Shown: positions 48,791 to 61,118, numbered from the stretch's first letter. The stretch is 64,000 bases of DNA from Deroplatys truncata (GCA_030765065.1 CM060989.1:34401501-34465500), one strand, 5' to 3'. The notes: generated by a model from the sequence alone, not told the origin. Made by a program: numbers and translations.

Positions 48791-49796
48791 CACGATGCAC
48801 TATACTCCCACCATTGAAACGTTGCACTTGACAGCTAGCGATTAAACTTGCAAAAAAAAAAAACAATGAAAAGCTTTAACCATTAGACTTCCTAAACCAA
48901 TCACAAGGCAGCATTTCAGGTAGTCTATGACAAAGTGGAAGCAGAACTGGAAGCGGCTCTGTTGCTGGATGTAGCTATTTCCAACCACGTGTTTCAGTTT
49001 GTGTTTCTCTAGCACATGCATCCAGTTGTTCTTTGCAAGCTAATATTATTCTTGTTAATTATATTTAAGGTTATTGTTGGTGTTCATTTATACACTTATA
49101 TTCATCTTTTTTTTTATTAGCATTTCATTCATATTATTTATACAAGATTTGAAGTGCGAGAATGTCTTAAAAACGATGCCGATCACCGAGCGATGATTCA
49201 CGAAGTGAAAATCCTTTGCGTTGAGATGTGCCACTTAATAGTCAGGCATTGGAACTGTTAAGAAGGACCTGGAAATTCTTTGAACAGGGGAGTACATGAA
49301 GGTTCATAGGCATCCCTCTATTCCTGCTGATAAAGCCGTACAACGAACTGCAGCAGCTCTTGAACTAATCACGTGAACTGTTATTTACAAGGGAGTGAAA
49401 CTCCAAGAGAAAGAGCACAAAATTCCTGAACCATCTAGAATGCAGCATGAGTGAAAATAATTGTGTTATCACAGCTTATAGTTTATTTCTCCTCATTGCA
49501 GCAGGCACGTTTACACTATTTTGTTTCTATATTGCCAAAAGTGCTAATTTATTCTACATACGTTGCAATGTTTATGTCGAGTTATTTTCAATTAGCAATA
49601 ATAATAATACGAAATAGTTATTACTCATTAACATTCACTCTTATGTACACTTTTTTGTATGCGGCTTAGAAATGAGAACAATCAGGTTGTTTACTAACCA
49701 CTCTGGCAATGTCGCAACCACAATATAACCAATGTTATGCAAAGCCACACGAACTGTCAAGTGCAAAGATTCAACGGCGGCGGTATAGTGACCCTG
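48791..49796 (+). mobile_element. DNA transposon relic with HTH fragment
   Basis: Ends share an imperfect inverted repeat of about 45 bp, including the exact stretch TTGCACTTGACAG. Inside, 49240-49450 reads FFEQG, KVHRHPSIPADKAVQRTAAA and GVKLQEKEHKIPEPSR in two frames, similar in style to the HTH ORF at 43.7 kb. No catalytic domain; a clean target duplication was not found. Confidence 0.55.
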
Positions 49797-50099
49797 ATAC
49801 TAAGTTTCATCGAGTTTAGAGGAGTAATGTGGTAAATTTAAACACCGTAGATTTTAAATTACCGCATATACATTATGTTTAATAGTACTGAAAAAAAAAG
49901 GAAGAAAGAAAAAAAAATAACCAACAAATCTGCAAGGTGTCAGAAGTTAGGGTGTGCACGTGTTCTTATGCAGCAGCCACCACTGCTCTTAGTTTCCCAG
50001 TTATACAAAACTGAATCAGAAGAAAGAGGTCTTCACACGATATTCCAATAAAATTTCAGATATGTATTTTATTCCTCATGCCAATTTGTCAAAAACATA

Positions 50100-50352
50100 T
50101 TTTAATAAAAATCATCAAAGTTTTTTTTTGAGAAAGCCAAGAACAATGAAATGGTAGTTTGGAGTGGGGAGGACTTTCTTGACAATATTTGCATTGCATC
50201 TTTGGAAGATGTTTTGGAGTTACGGCGTTCACAGACACACACATGCAAGGGTCTTTTTTGAGTTCCAGTGATCTCAAAATCTGTATTTCTGGTGAAATCT
50301 TCATATAAAGTTTTTGGCTGGAATGTAATGAGTGATAAGAGAAAGTAAAAAT
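50100..50352 (-). mobile_element. Helentron-like repeat, copy 3 (truncated)
   Basis: Diverged 5' part of the family in reverse; terminus AAGAGAAAGT near 50338-50347 followed by A residues. The 3' part is missing. Confidence 0.65.
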
Positions 50353-50541
50353 GACTATGAAGACATAAAGCAAAGGCAAGGAAACAAATTTCTGCAGAAC
50401 TGAAGAAATACAGTAAACAAGATAACTATTAAGACATTTAACAAAATACATTTTCCTAACCCCAGATCACTGGCAAAAAAGACTCTTATAAAAGTCCTCT
50501 TAACCTTCTTTCTCTGAAGTTATGCAAAATTAATTTTTTTA

Positions 50542-51687
50542 TTACTTTCTCTACTACGTATAGTAAGTAGGGGAAGTATTGCATTCCACCCAAAAATTCG
50601 ATACCGAGATTTCACCAGAAATACATGTTTTCAGGACCCCAGAGTCCAAAAAAAGCATTTTTAGAAAAAGGTCCATGTGTGTGTCTGTAAACACCATAAC
50701 TCAAAAACGAAAAGTCGGATAAATACCAAACTTGGCATTTAGGTTCAGCATCTATCAAAGATGTGACACACAGATTTTCAAGAAAATCCCCCCACTTCAG
50801 ACTACCCCTTACATGGAACATTTCTCGAAAATTTTGATTTTCTCAAAAATGGCTCTAATGATTTTGATTAAAATATCATATATTTAAGATATTTTTATCC
50901 AAAACAAAATGTATATCTTGAATTTTTTGGTAATGTCTCCAAAAGACTTCATTCTGAATGGCTTTTGCGTAACTGGTAAACCGTAAGAGATTAACAAAAT
51001 TTTTCTACACAAAAAATATAGATCTCATTAAAACACACAATTTATGTCATATACATTATTTTGTGGGGTGAACCATTTCCCGAGATATTCCTTGTTATTA
51101 CCTTAAATTTTCTAATACTTATACTTTTTCTCAAATGGGAATTCATTATTCGTTTTTTTATGTCCTGGACATGCAAAGAGAATGGAATGCTCCACATAGC
51201 AACCAGCTCTTAAAACATTTGACTATCGTTTAAAGCCTACCATGTTCCCCTTGCACCTACAAGAAAATTAGCAATATGCTTATCTCTATTAACATGAAGT
51301 GGATGGAGCAATGAAGTTTTTTTTTATTTATGGACGCTCTTTAACTACTATGGTCCTTAGCATCCCATTCTAACTTATTGGGCATGAAAGAACCAGGGAT
51401 TTTGCTCAGAAGCCTATTTATCAGGCTTGAAGTTCCTTTATGTGCCATAAATCTGCGACATGAGACCACTGGCTTTACTTTCCTTCTGAAGGAAGCCATG
51501 CTAAGGATTTTTACACTTGAAAAAGTCCATTGCCCTTCACCGGGTTTGAACTCACAACCTAGGGAACTAGAGGCTAGCATGGTACTCCTAGACCATGGAG
51601 TATGACTAAGTAGATAGAGAATAAGCATTTGTAAAAATAGTTTTACAAGAGTAGAGAAAATCATCTGAGTATAACCCATCAGATTTT
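50542..51687 (+). mobile_element. Helentron-like repeat, copy 4, split by a SINE
   Basis: 5' motif ACTTTCTCTACT (50544-50555); internal inverse AGTAGAGAAAAT (51650-51661); the 3' hairpin region is mutated (ATCTGAGTATAACCCAT). A SINE occupies 51314-51606. Confidence 0.75.
51314..51606 (-). mobile_element. tRNA-derived SINE inside copy 4
   Basis: Reverse copy of the 47920 SINE, with box B (GGGTTTGAACTC) around 51541. Short similar flanks (AAGTGGATGGAG, AAGTAGATAGAG) look like a decayed target duplication of the host repeat. Confidence 0.82.
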
Positions 51688-52189
51688 TTTCAAAATCATA
51701 TACAAACGTAAATGAACAGTCTCTGGTGTGAATGTCAAAGTTAGTTCTAACAATTAATAGCGACAAAACTGAAATACTCTTTCATGAAGCACTTTATAAA
51801 GAATTTAAGTTAATTGCAGATAATCTCTTAAACTGGAGAAGTCATATCAACAAATAATTTCTAAATTCGGCACAATATGCCAAGCACCACTATGCTAAAT
51901 TATGTAAAATTTATAACAAAATTTACAATATTTGTGTATCAATATTTCAATCAAATCAATTCTCCAGTATAGTAGCAAAACAATTGCCTATTACAGCAAA
52001 CAAATTAAGTTCAGATAAAACAGGAAATGTCCAAAATCAAACATTATGCAATATTATCAGTGCTGTTAGGAGAACCTATTCAGACTCTCCTAGATGCTTA
52101 GACACCCAAACAGTTTTATACAGAAAGTTAAAGCTCCATATTATTGTGGAATAAATTAAAGAAAGTACTTAGTAATTGTTGAGTCGTTT

Positions 52190-52924
52190 GTAACACTACA
52201 TCACTTGTTTTTATCACGAATACATGTTTCAGGAGCTAATTGCTCCCATCCTCAGTTCCCTGTCGACTGACCGCATCCTTCGTCTTGGTTGTAAGCTTGA
52301 ACTCTGGTGGCAGTTGGAAGAACTTCTTCAAAAGTAAGTCTCCTGATGGGGTTTCAAAATTATAAGTGTGGTTTCTGTTCTTCCAAATATAAATGTTTTC
52401 CCAAGTTGTAAGTTCTGCTTTTCCTGAGATGTTTTTAAGTATTTTTGGGTTTCTATCTATGGTGTGTTTGTCTCTCCAAAAGTGCCAAGCTACTGCTGAT
52501 TTATCTTCCTGTTTTTGTTTTATGTAACTGAGGTGTTCTTTTGTTCTTGTTTTTATATTTCTCTTGGTTTGCCCAATGTACATTTTTTCGCAGTCATTGC
52601 AGTTGATCTGGTATATTCCTGGTTTGTTCTCCTGTGGGATGTCATCTTTTAGTTTGGAGTTTAGTAGGTTTTTTTATGGTGTAATTGTTTTTTGGGGCCA
52701 AAGAGATGTTGTGTTGCTTGAAGATTCTCTGGAATTTGTAGAAGGCTGTTGGGTGGTATGTGAATTTTTTAAAAATCATCTTTTCTTTTTCAGTGGGCAT
52801 GAGTGTGGTAACTTCTTGTATTTTCTTTTTGCTCACGGCTCTGTTTATTTTTTTTGTATATTGTTTCTGGCCTGAATACGTTTTCTGTGGCTATGTCTAA
52901 TATCTTGTTTAACTTAAGTGTGTT
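52190..52924 (-). mobile_element. Penelope-like element fragment (copy 3)
   Basis: Minus strand: LKLNKILDIATENVFRPETI (end of RT, continuing right of the Helentron border), KKFTYHPTAFYKFQRIFKQH, the GIYQINCNDC and MYIGQTKRNIKTRTKEHL endonuclease motifs, VAWHFWRDKHTIDRNPKILK and LTTWENIYIWKNRNHTYNFE, stop near 52248. Truncated on the right by the Helentron-like copy at 52925. Confidence 0.85.
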
Positions 52925-53814
52925 TTTTACTTTCTCTACTACGTACAGTAAGTAGGGGAAGTATTGCATTCCACCCAAAAATTCGATACCGAGATTTCAC
53001 CGGAAATACATGTTTTGAGACCTCCTGAATCCAAAAAAAGCATTTTTGGAAACATGTCCGTGTGTGTGTCTGTGTGTGTGTGTGTCTGTGTGTGTGTGTG
53101 TCTGTGTGTCTGTGTGTGTGTGAACAGCATAACTCAAAAACGAACAGTCGGATAAACACCAAACTTGATATTTAGGTTCAGTATCTTCCAGAGATGCGAC
53201 ACGAAGGTTTTCAAGAAAATCCCCCCACCCCAGACTACCCTTTACATGGAACATTTTTCGAAAATTTTAATTTTCTCAAAAATGGCTCTAACGATTTTGA
53301 TGAAAATATCATATGTTTAAGATAATATCATGAGAAATGAAATGTATATCTCGAATTTTCTGGGAATGTCTCCAAAAGTATTCTTCATTCTGAACGACTT
53401 TTGCATAACTGGTAAACTATAAGAGATAGACAAAATTTTACTACACAAAAAACGTAGATCGCGTTAAAATACACAACTTATATCATATACATTTTTTTTG
53501 TTGAGTGAACCGTTTTCGAGATATTGCTTATTATTTCCTTAAATTTTCCAATACTTTTTTTCTCAAATTCGTTATTCATTTTTTTATGTCCTGGACATGC
53601 AAAGAGAATGGAATGCGCCACATAGCAACTAGCGATAAAATATTTGACTATCGCTTAAAAGCTACCATATTCCCCTTGCATCTACAAGAAAATTACCAAT
53701 AAGATTGACATTTCGATATCTCGATTAACATGAAGCATATGGAGAATAGGCGTTTGTAAAAATAGATTGTACAAGAGTAGAGAAAGTCATGTGAGTGTAA
53801 CACATCAGATTTTT
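52925..53814 (+). mobile_element. Helentron-like repeat, copy 5
   Basis: Complete: ACTTTCTCTACT (52929-52940), TG-rich microsatellite (53060-53120), AGTAGAGAAAGT (53776-53787), hairpin ATGTG/CACAT (53789-53805), end CAGATTTT. T-runs at both borders. Longest TG tract of the family here. Confidence 0.8.
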
Positions 53815-54002
53815 AATGTCTTTATCCTGTTGTAATAATAATGCTTATCACCATTCTCACTGTCAATTGCAAGCTCATCTTCTTCACATAAATTGAAAGG
53901 ATCTTTCCCTTCTGATTCAATATTGGGCAGTGATTCAAAATTGGACAATATTTTGCCATCTTTCAGTTGTCCCCGTGTCATGTTAGCTAATGTCACAAAC
54001 TA
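53815..54002 (-). other. Unrecognised acidic ORF next to Helentron border
   Basis: Minus reading of about 60 codons, including LANMTRGQLKDGKILSNF and DPFNLCEEDELAIDSENGD, open from near 54002 to the repeat border. A possible acceptor (TTTGTAG) lies upstream. It cannot be a PIKfyve exon because joining it to the exon at 55474 creates an immediate stop. Protein-like composition but no family recognised. Confidence 0.3.
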
Positions 54003-54343
54003 CAAATGTAGTATAAGCTTCAGGCTTTTACACATGTTACTGAAACATGATACATTGATTCTTGAGTTAGCTGGAAATTATTATGTTTATTTTCAGAGCA
54101 ACAATGAAAGTATTATTTTAACTCTGTAGAAGTGGGAAAGACGAAATATTTTACCGTCTAATGGACCACTGTGGTCCTAAAAGGTAGCCGTTTAAAATAA
54201 AAGCATTTATAATTATATTTCAAGAATAACATTTTAAAGAAGTCTACCTTTAAATACATGAGAAATCAAAGTTTGATTTCACTGGGGTTCAATAGTGTGA
54301 CACATACACGATTATAAACTTATATTGTAGCCTTTCAATCAAT

Positions 54344-55326
54344 TGAGACAGTATTTTAATACCTGAATAATTTTAATTGTATTTTATAATAATTAAATTC
54401 AATAACAGCCCGCCTTATTTAAATTGTATGTAACAGTCATTGCAAATACTTATTTTTATTGTAAACATATTTTATTAATGTTATGTGAATACATTACATA
54501 CTCTAATAATGCAAGAACTGTGAGAATAATAAGTTTTAGGTTGCTAACAATGAGGAATAATGATGTAATTGTAGCAATAATGTGTTGAAATGTACTGGTC
54601 ATGATTAGAGCAACGATGACATAAATTCTGTAACAGTTTTAAATTAGCCAATCAACAGCAAAGAAAAGTTTTAAGTTAAATGCAGATATTCTATTGGACT
54701 AGAATTAGCCAATCAGAGACTTGCAATATGGAAGCTTATGGCTTTTGACCGTTTAGGGTTACTCAGTTGCTGGCGAGACTTGATAGATTACAGATGGGAA
54801 AATGTGTTCTCTACGGGTGATTAGTAAAAACAGATATACGCGCTAAGTGAATGTATAAAAGTTTCTCACAGTTCTTTAAAAAGTGTAGTACCTTGTAAAT
54901 ATGTGCAAGAATTTAATAAAGGAAGTTAATTTAAAAGTTTAATTCTGTGATGTCTACAATAATTGTCATACCGCGCCCTACCTAAGATGCATGACTCTAA
55001 AGCGAGACTGATGCAGCTGAGGCAAATTCAAACAGTAAAATTACATAAGCATAAAATACAAACCGACGCACAAAGCGTGTTACAAACTACATAAAGCAAC
55101 TATTATTACATAAAACAATTCAAGTTTATGTAAACATAAGTAATATTACATAACAACACACTTCATCAAGTTGGCTTCCAAGCATGTGGCTAACAACAAC
55201 AATAACCTACTTCAAGTTTGGCGTCCCAAGCGTGGAGCTAAATCAACTACTTCAAGTTGGCTCACAACTGCGGGGCAGATAAAATAATTTACGTAATTTA
55301 TTACGCACAATAATACCTTCTTCTCA
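54344..55326 (+). repeat. Solo LTR, family B copy 3
   Basis: Starts TGAGACAGTATTTTAATAC, ends ACCTTCTTCTCA, flanked by CAAT (54340-54343, 55327-55330). Contains a poly(A)-type AATAAA near 54915. Three consecutive LTR-end/PBS-like modules lie at 55161-55190, 55207-55238 and 55247-55276. Non-coding. Confidence 0.9.
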
Positions 55327-55473
55327 CAATTGACTGGTTGGTCCTTCTAGTGTTAAAAATACATTAGTTAATATAAATAAGCTCAGCGAGAGTCACAAAT
55401 CTGCTGAAAGGTTACAATGTAAATGTTGGTTTTAAATCTTATAATTAATTTTTAAGCTACCTTACTCACTTAC

Positions 55474-55683
55474 CTTGTTGCTGCATGACTCTGTGCAACT
55501 AGCCAATCATTCAACTCGCTGCCCAAAAAACAACCAGGATAATTTCGTAGTCTGTAACGATGATTCAGTAATGTTAATCCAGTATTTGGCCGACAAATAT
55601 CTTCATACAGAGCTCTGAGAGAGGCAGATTTTTGCAGGGCACGACAACGCTCCTCTATGCTCATGAAATGTGATTCCTGAGCT
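55474..55683 (-). CDS. PIKfyve: PIKfyve exon: first half of DEP domain
   Basis: Encodes the start of the DEP domain, with the typical stretch HRYRLRNYPGCFLGSELNDW. In other proteins DEP domains serve membrane or protein targeting. The acceptor is TTAATTACAG and the donor AAG/GTAAGT. It is 210 bp long; the incoming phase joins the FYVE exon and the outgoing AG joins the exon at 45303. A solo LTR lies about 150 bp downstream, ending at 55326. Confidence 0.93.
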
Positions 55684-57249
55684 CTGTAATTAAAATGACA
55701 TCTCGTAATATTTATTCCGTACAGTTTTTACTCTTCAAAGCATAAGTTTTATTGCAATCTTTTCCAGACAAAAGTAATATTGACAAATATTGCAGGCAAC
55801 AAACAGCAATGTATGCATGGCTAAAACTTGGGAAACAGGATTAAGGGGATCAAAACACTTTATCACAACAATATTAAATTCAACAGCTTTATGTCCCATT
55901 ATCTCAGAAACTATGATATAATTAATACTTTATTAAGTACTCAAGTACAGATTTTAAGCTAACCAATGAAAAACTAAGGAGTTACAGTGAACAGTAAAGA
56001 AATTAGAATTTTGAAGCGTAATGATGTTTGCTAAAACAACAATAACAATAATAATATACAGAAATAGGTATTAAACCATGTGGTCTAGTGGACTCAAGCC
56101 AATGTTTGGCCAGTTATCCTATAGACCATCTGTCATGAGGTATGAGATGTAGGATCTGTCTTGGGATTGTTATTTGATTTCATAGCAACATCAGGAATTA
56201 GATACATAAGGTATAAAAGAGATAACATATTTGGATACACAAAATATATACACTAATCATTAACATTAAATAATAGGTATATAATTCAAACCATACTTAG
56301 GTTAACTGCATTAATATCTTGTATATGAATTTAAAAGCATGTATATGCTAAGCTAAATATATACAATGTGTAACCTATTTTATTATTATAAATGCAAAAT
56401 ACATTGTTTCTGTCATTAATATGTACTTACAATTTTAATTTTAACTATTTATAAATTCATCTATAGAATAAAAACATCCTTGCATACAATTCTTTTTAGT
56501 CCATTTTTAAAACTAGTTTTATGCTTTATACATTATACCTATATGTGCTGGGGTAATTTGTTATATAACATACATGTAGCTACAGTTCCAGTCTATGGAA
56601 ATGTATAAGAACATGTGCATTTCTCCTAACGTTATGGTCATGTGCTTGGTTATTTGTTGTTTGATACATTTTGTTAACATGATTCTGCCAGATTTTCCTC
56701 TGAAGTTCTAGGTATGACAGGCTGCCAGATTCCATATTCAAATATTAAAGTTTCATTGTTTTTATGGTCCCATTTGATGTAACAGCAGATTTTTCTTAAA
56801 TTGCACACTGCTGCTGTGATTCTTGATGCTTTCCCAGGTCAAGTAAATGGAAAAATGGATTTTAATGCAGGTGATACTTGAAAACTATGAGTTTTAAAAT
56901 TTTAAAATAGTTATGCTTTTTTCAATTATTTGCAACAATTTCAACTTTATGCTTTCTGATTTTTAGACAATTTGTATGAAAAAAAATGCACTTTTCTTAA
57001 ACTGCAATTAACATAATGCAGTACCTGTCAGACCATGTTGAAAAGTTTGCTTTTGGCATGACTAAAAGGAGATTTGATTGAACTTGAAGTTGGGATTTTC
57101 TTCCAATAGGGCAATGAAATTCATTAACCTCCCTTAAAGTCTTTAATGAAAACATCCCATGTTGTTAATTCTGAAAAACCTTCAACACTACTTATTTCTT
57201 CTTCATAACAGCGATTTGGCAATCGGCCTGCTCCAGCCTCCATCAAATA
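55684..57249. other. Intronic sequence, nothing recognised
   Basis: About 1.5 kb of AT-rich intron without recognisable ORFs, inverted repeats or family motifs. Confidence 0.45.
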
Positions 57250-58137
57250 TTACTTACTAGTATTGTTAGTATTTTATTGTGCTAAGAGTTTTACAATTTG
57301 ATTGTCTACTGCACTTTGAGCCTGGCCACTCATTCAGTAGACAATCACTAGTTTATTTACATTTTACAATTTCCCGTCAACACATTCTGTAGACAATCAC
57401 TACAGATTATTTACATTTTACAATTTCTTGTCAATAAATTATCTTGTTTTTTTTTCAGTTTTTTCATGTCCCATTTCCACTTGTTTTTCACTTTTTACTT
57501 ATTGATTACTTAACCATCACACTTTCACTATAGTTTTCCATTCAAAGTAAGATACGCTACCTCTTACTTTTCTCTTTCTACTGTCCAAAGCCATTTATTT
57601 TTTACTTTACACAAAAACTGCCCAATGCTTCTAGCGTCCTTGCATATCATTTCAATTATAAGTGTATTTCTATCCCCCTTCAACCACTTCTTATTAACAA
57701 ATTCTTTTCTCCAATTTTCTGTTGCTTGGCACTTAAATACTATGTGTTCAATGTCTTCATTACCACCACATATCGGACATTGGTTCTGAGGAATACCCTG
57801 CCTTAACCCTCTTAGCCTCCATGCTCCGGTTCTTACCCATGCAATAGATTCTCTCTCTTCTTTATTTACTATGTCTATATATTTTTCCCTACCCCATGTG
57901 TTTTTCATTGGCCTATAACAAACTAATGAGCTCTTTTCTGCAATCTCACTGAACATGATTTGTATTTCTATATCTTCCAGTCTTTTCCTCGCCTTTTTCC
58001 AAAGAATGTTCATGTTATTTTCTCTCCTTCTCCACATGTCTCCTAACCCATTTTTCCCCAAAATGTTCCGTAAATTACTCACCCATCCATCATTCATTAA
58101 GCTATTCTCTTGGTATTCAATACATTGTACTTACTAA
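57250..58137 (-). mobile_element. Non-LTR retrotransposon 3' part, family X
   Basis: Minus ORF 58097-57564 is the best preserved of the family: NNMNILWKKARKRLEDIEIQ, TWGREKYIDIVNKEERESIA, WVRTGAWRLRGLRQGIPQN, CPICGGNEDIEHIVFKC (zinc knuckle) and SIGQFLCKVKNKWLWTVERE. It covers the C-terminus after reverse transcriptase. 5'-truncated. Confidence 0.82.
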
Positions 58138-58487
58138 ACGAAATAATTTTTTGTTCAATATCAAATTTTCTTTCCCAAAAGATATGCTACTGCAGATTTA
58201 TAAATTTCCTGGTATAAACTGGGGACCGGTGAAGTATTAACAGCATTTTTCAATTCAAGTGTGATTTTAGGTTTTTATTTCAATTCAAACTTAATTAATG
58301 CACATTCTTCTTTTTGGAAAATTAAAGACAATGGTGAATTTAATAATTTGGGAATAACTTGCATTGATTAGTGGCATTATATACCATTTACACTAACTAG
58401 GAGCATTAAATGATGGAAATGAAGTGGCATGTCTGGCCAATAATTTGGTAAGTGGAGCAATATAAGTGTTTAACATCAATTCATTTT

Positions 58488-59365
58488 TTACTTTCTCTAC
58501 TACGTATAGTAAGTAGGGGAAGTATTGTATTCCACCCAAAAATTCGATACCGAGATTTCACCAGAAATACATGTTTTGAAACCCCCTGAATCCAAAAAAA
58601 GCATTTTTGGAAACATGTCCGTGTGTGTGTCTGTGAACAGCATAACTCAGAAACGAACAGTCGGATAAACACCAAACTTGGTATTTAGGTTCAGTATCTT
58701 CCAGAAATGCGACACGAAGGTTTTCAAGAAAATCCCCCCACCCCAGAGTACCCTTTACATGGAAGAGTTTTCGAAAATTTTAATTTTCTCAAAAATGGCT
58801 ATGACGATTTTGATTAAAATATCATATGTTTAAGATATTTTTATGACAAATAAAATGTATATCTTGTCTCCAAAAGTATTCTTTATTGTGAATGACTTTT
58901 GTATAACTCATAAACCATAAGAGATAGACAAAATTTTACTACACAAAAAATGTAGATCGCATAAAAATACACAATTTATGTCATATACATTTTTTTTGTT
59001 GAGTGAACCATTTTCGAGATATTGCTTGTTATTCCCTTAAATTTTTCAATACATATTTTCTCAAATGGGAATTTGTTATTCATTTTTTTGTCTTGGATAT
59101 GCAAAGAGTATTAATCTGTGGGAAAGGGAATGGTGCTGCACCTAGCAACCAGCTATTAAGAGATATGTATGTGCTTAAAGGCTACTGTATTTCCAAATTG
59201 CCCTTGTAAATATACATTCCCCTTACATCTACAAGAAAATTAGCAACAAGATAGAGTCTGCAAATGTTTATCTCGATTAACATGAAGTAGATGGAGAATA
59301 AGCGTTTGTAAAAATAGTTTGTACAAGAGTAGAGAAAGTCATGTGAGTGTAACACATCAGATTTT
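58488..59365 (+). mobile_element. Helentron-like repeat, copy 6
   Basis: Complete: ACTTTCTCTACT (58490-58501), AGTAGAGAAAGT (59328-59339), hairpin ATGTGAGTGTAACACAT (59341-59357), end CAGATTTT. T-run at the left border and TTTT at the right. It has a short TG tract. Confidence 0.8.
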
Positions 59366-59686
59366 CATCATTTAATTATTTGCTTCAACGTGTGAAAGTT
59401 CCAATGATCTTAAATTTCACTAGGAGCATGTTTCAGATCAATTGTCTCCATTGTCAAACTATGTTCCACAGCTGATATTAGATATTCTAAAAGAGAAACT
59501 CTTGGTTGTTAAACCTCACAATAAATACAAAAGGAAGCATTGTCAACAAAACTGTAATTGGTTCACACTTTATAACTCATATTGCATGGGAGATTATATT
59601 ATTTTTCTTTGTCTCTAGGACACAAAATTGGATTAGGTGTTGCAAACCTTGACACTTCAGTGTTTCATTCTGTTGAATGTATAATA

Positions 59687-60967
59687 CGAGGGCGGTCTGA
59701 AAAGTCTCCGACCTAATAAAGATACAAGACATTTTTTCAGAATTTTTTTTTTTATTTTATTTTTCAACATAGTCTCCTTGTAACTCTACACACTTCTCCC
59801 AGCGATGCTCTCGTCCAAATAGTACTCGGCGTTTTACTCTGCAAAATAATTGTTCACGAAGCTGATTGCCTCTTCATTTGATGAAAATCTCTGTTCTCCA
59901 AGCGCAATTTTCAGATGAGGGAACAAAAAGAAGTTGCTTGGGGCTAGATCTGGTGAGTAAGCCGGATGGTCAAGCAGTTCGAACCGTAATTCGTGGATTT
60001 TCGCCATTGCAACCACCGAGGTGTGAGACGGTGCGTTGTCTTGTTGAAACAGGATTTTTTTTTCTGCAAATGTGGCCGTTTTTCCGCAAGTTCTGCCTTC
60101 AGCTTGTCAAGTAATGATGCGTAGTATGCTCCTGTAATGGTTTTTCCTTTTAGAAGATAATCGATTAAAATAACTCCACGACTATCCCAAAAAAACAGTC
60201 CCATCACTTTTTCAGCTGAAAAAACAGTTTTTGCTTTTTTTGGAGCTGGTTCCCCCTTTGCAGTCCACTGTTTGGACTGTATTTTTGTTTCAGGCATATA
60301 ATGGTGTATCCAAGTTTCAGCTACAGTAATTAATCGGCGCCACAACTCGGATTTATTGCGCCTAAACTGCGCCAACAGAGCGTTGGAAGTGTTCATTCGA
60401 ACATGTTTTTGGTCAAACGTGAGCAAACGCGGCATCCAACGCGCGGACAGCTTTCTCATGTCTAAATGTTGATTTAATATGTGACATACACGTTCTTTTG
60501 ACATGCTCATAGACTCTGCTATCTCTCTCACTTTAATTCGGCGGTCGTCTAGCACCATTTGGTGAACCTTGGCGATGTTTTCGTCGGTAGTTGCAGTTTT
60601 TGGACGTCCCGAACGTTCATCGTCTCCCAAGCTCTTACGGCCACGTTTAAATTCAGCTGCCCAAAATTTCACTGTGGTAAATGATGGTGCAGAGTCCCCA
60701 TACACAGAATCCAACTCATCTTTGATTTGCGTAGGCGTATTGCCTTTCAAAAACAAATATTTAATGACAGCTCGATACTCGATTTTGTCCATTTTCATAA
60801 AAACACTCATCACCTCACTCAAACGACTGTTACATAACAACTGAGCATCCAAAATGGCTGAAACTTTGGTGAGTAACTGTCAACAGATGAACAACAAAAT
60901 TCACTAGCTTTTATTTACGAGTGCTCCCATCTTGATGTTGAGGTCAAAACTTTTCAGACCACCGTCG
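59687..60967 (-). mobile_element. Mariner transposon, nearly intact
   Basis: Ends CGAGGGCGGTCTGAAAAGT and CGACGGTGGTCTGAAAAGT (reverse) lie inside TA (59685-59686, 60968-60969); 1281 bp. Long ORF 60852-59944: N-terminal HTH (FLKGNTPTQIKDELDSVYGD, FWAAEFKRGRKSLGDDERSG), second HTH (DDRRIKVREIAESMSMSKE), then the first catalytic block reading TVAETWIHHYMPETK, with Ala instead of Asp (codon 60319-60321). A frameshift near 60050 moves the rest (AYSPDLAPSNFFLFPHLK, third block) to another frame. Confidence 0.93.
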
Positions 60968-61118
60968 TATATACATTTATTCAATTTTTCAGAAAATAAT
61001 GTCATTTCTCCCATGTTTCAATATGAGAACATGAGGATGGCATTAAATGTAGTAAGATGAATCAGAAATTTTGCCAGTTGAAAGCAAAGAAGACAAATGC
61101 AAGCAAATACAGCCTTAC

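Noticed and set aside
53060-53162. His/Thr-rich ORFs
   Set aside because: Reading of the TG microsatellite inside the Helentron-like copy.
53805-53996. Candidate extra PIKfyve exon
   Set aside because: It lies between the two DEP exons, which already join in phase; inclusion from the AG phase gives an immediate stop.
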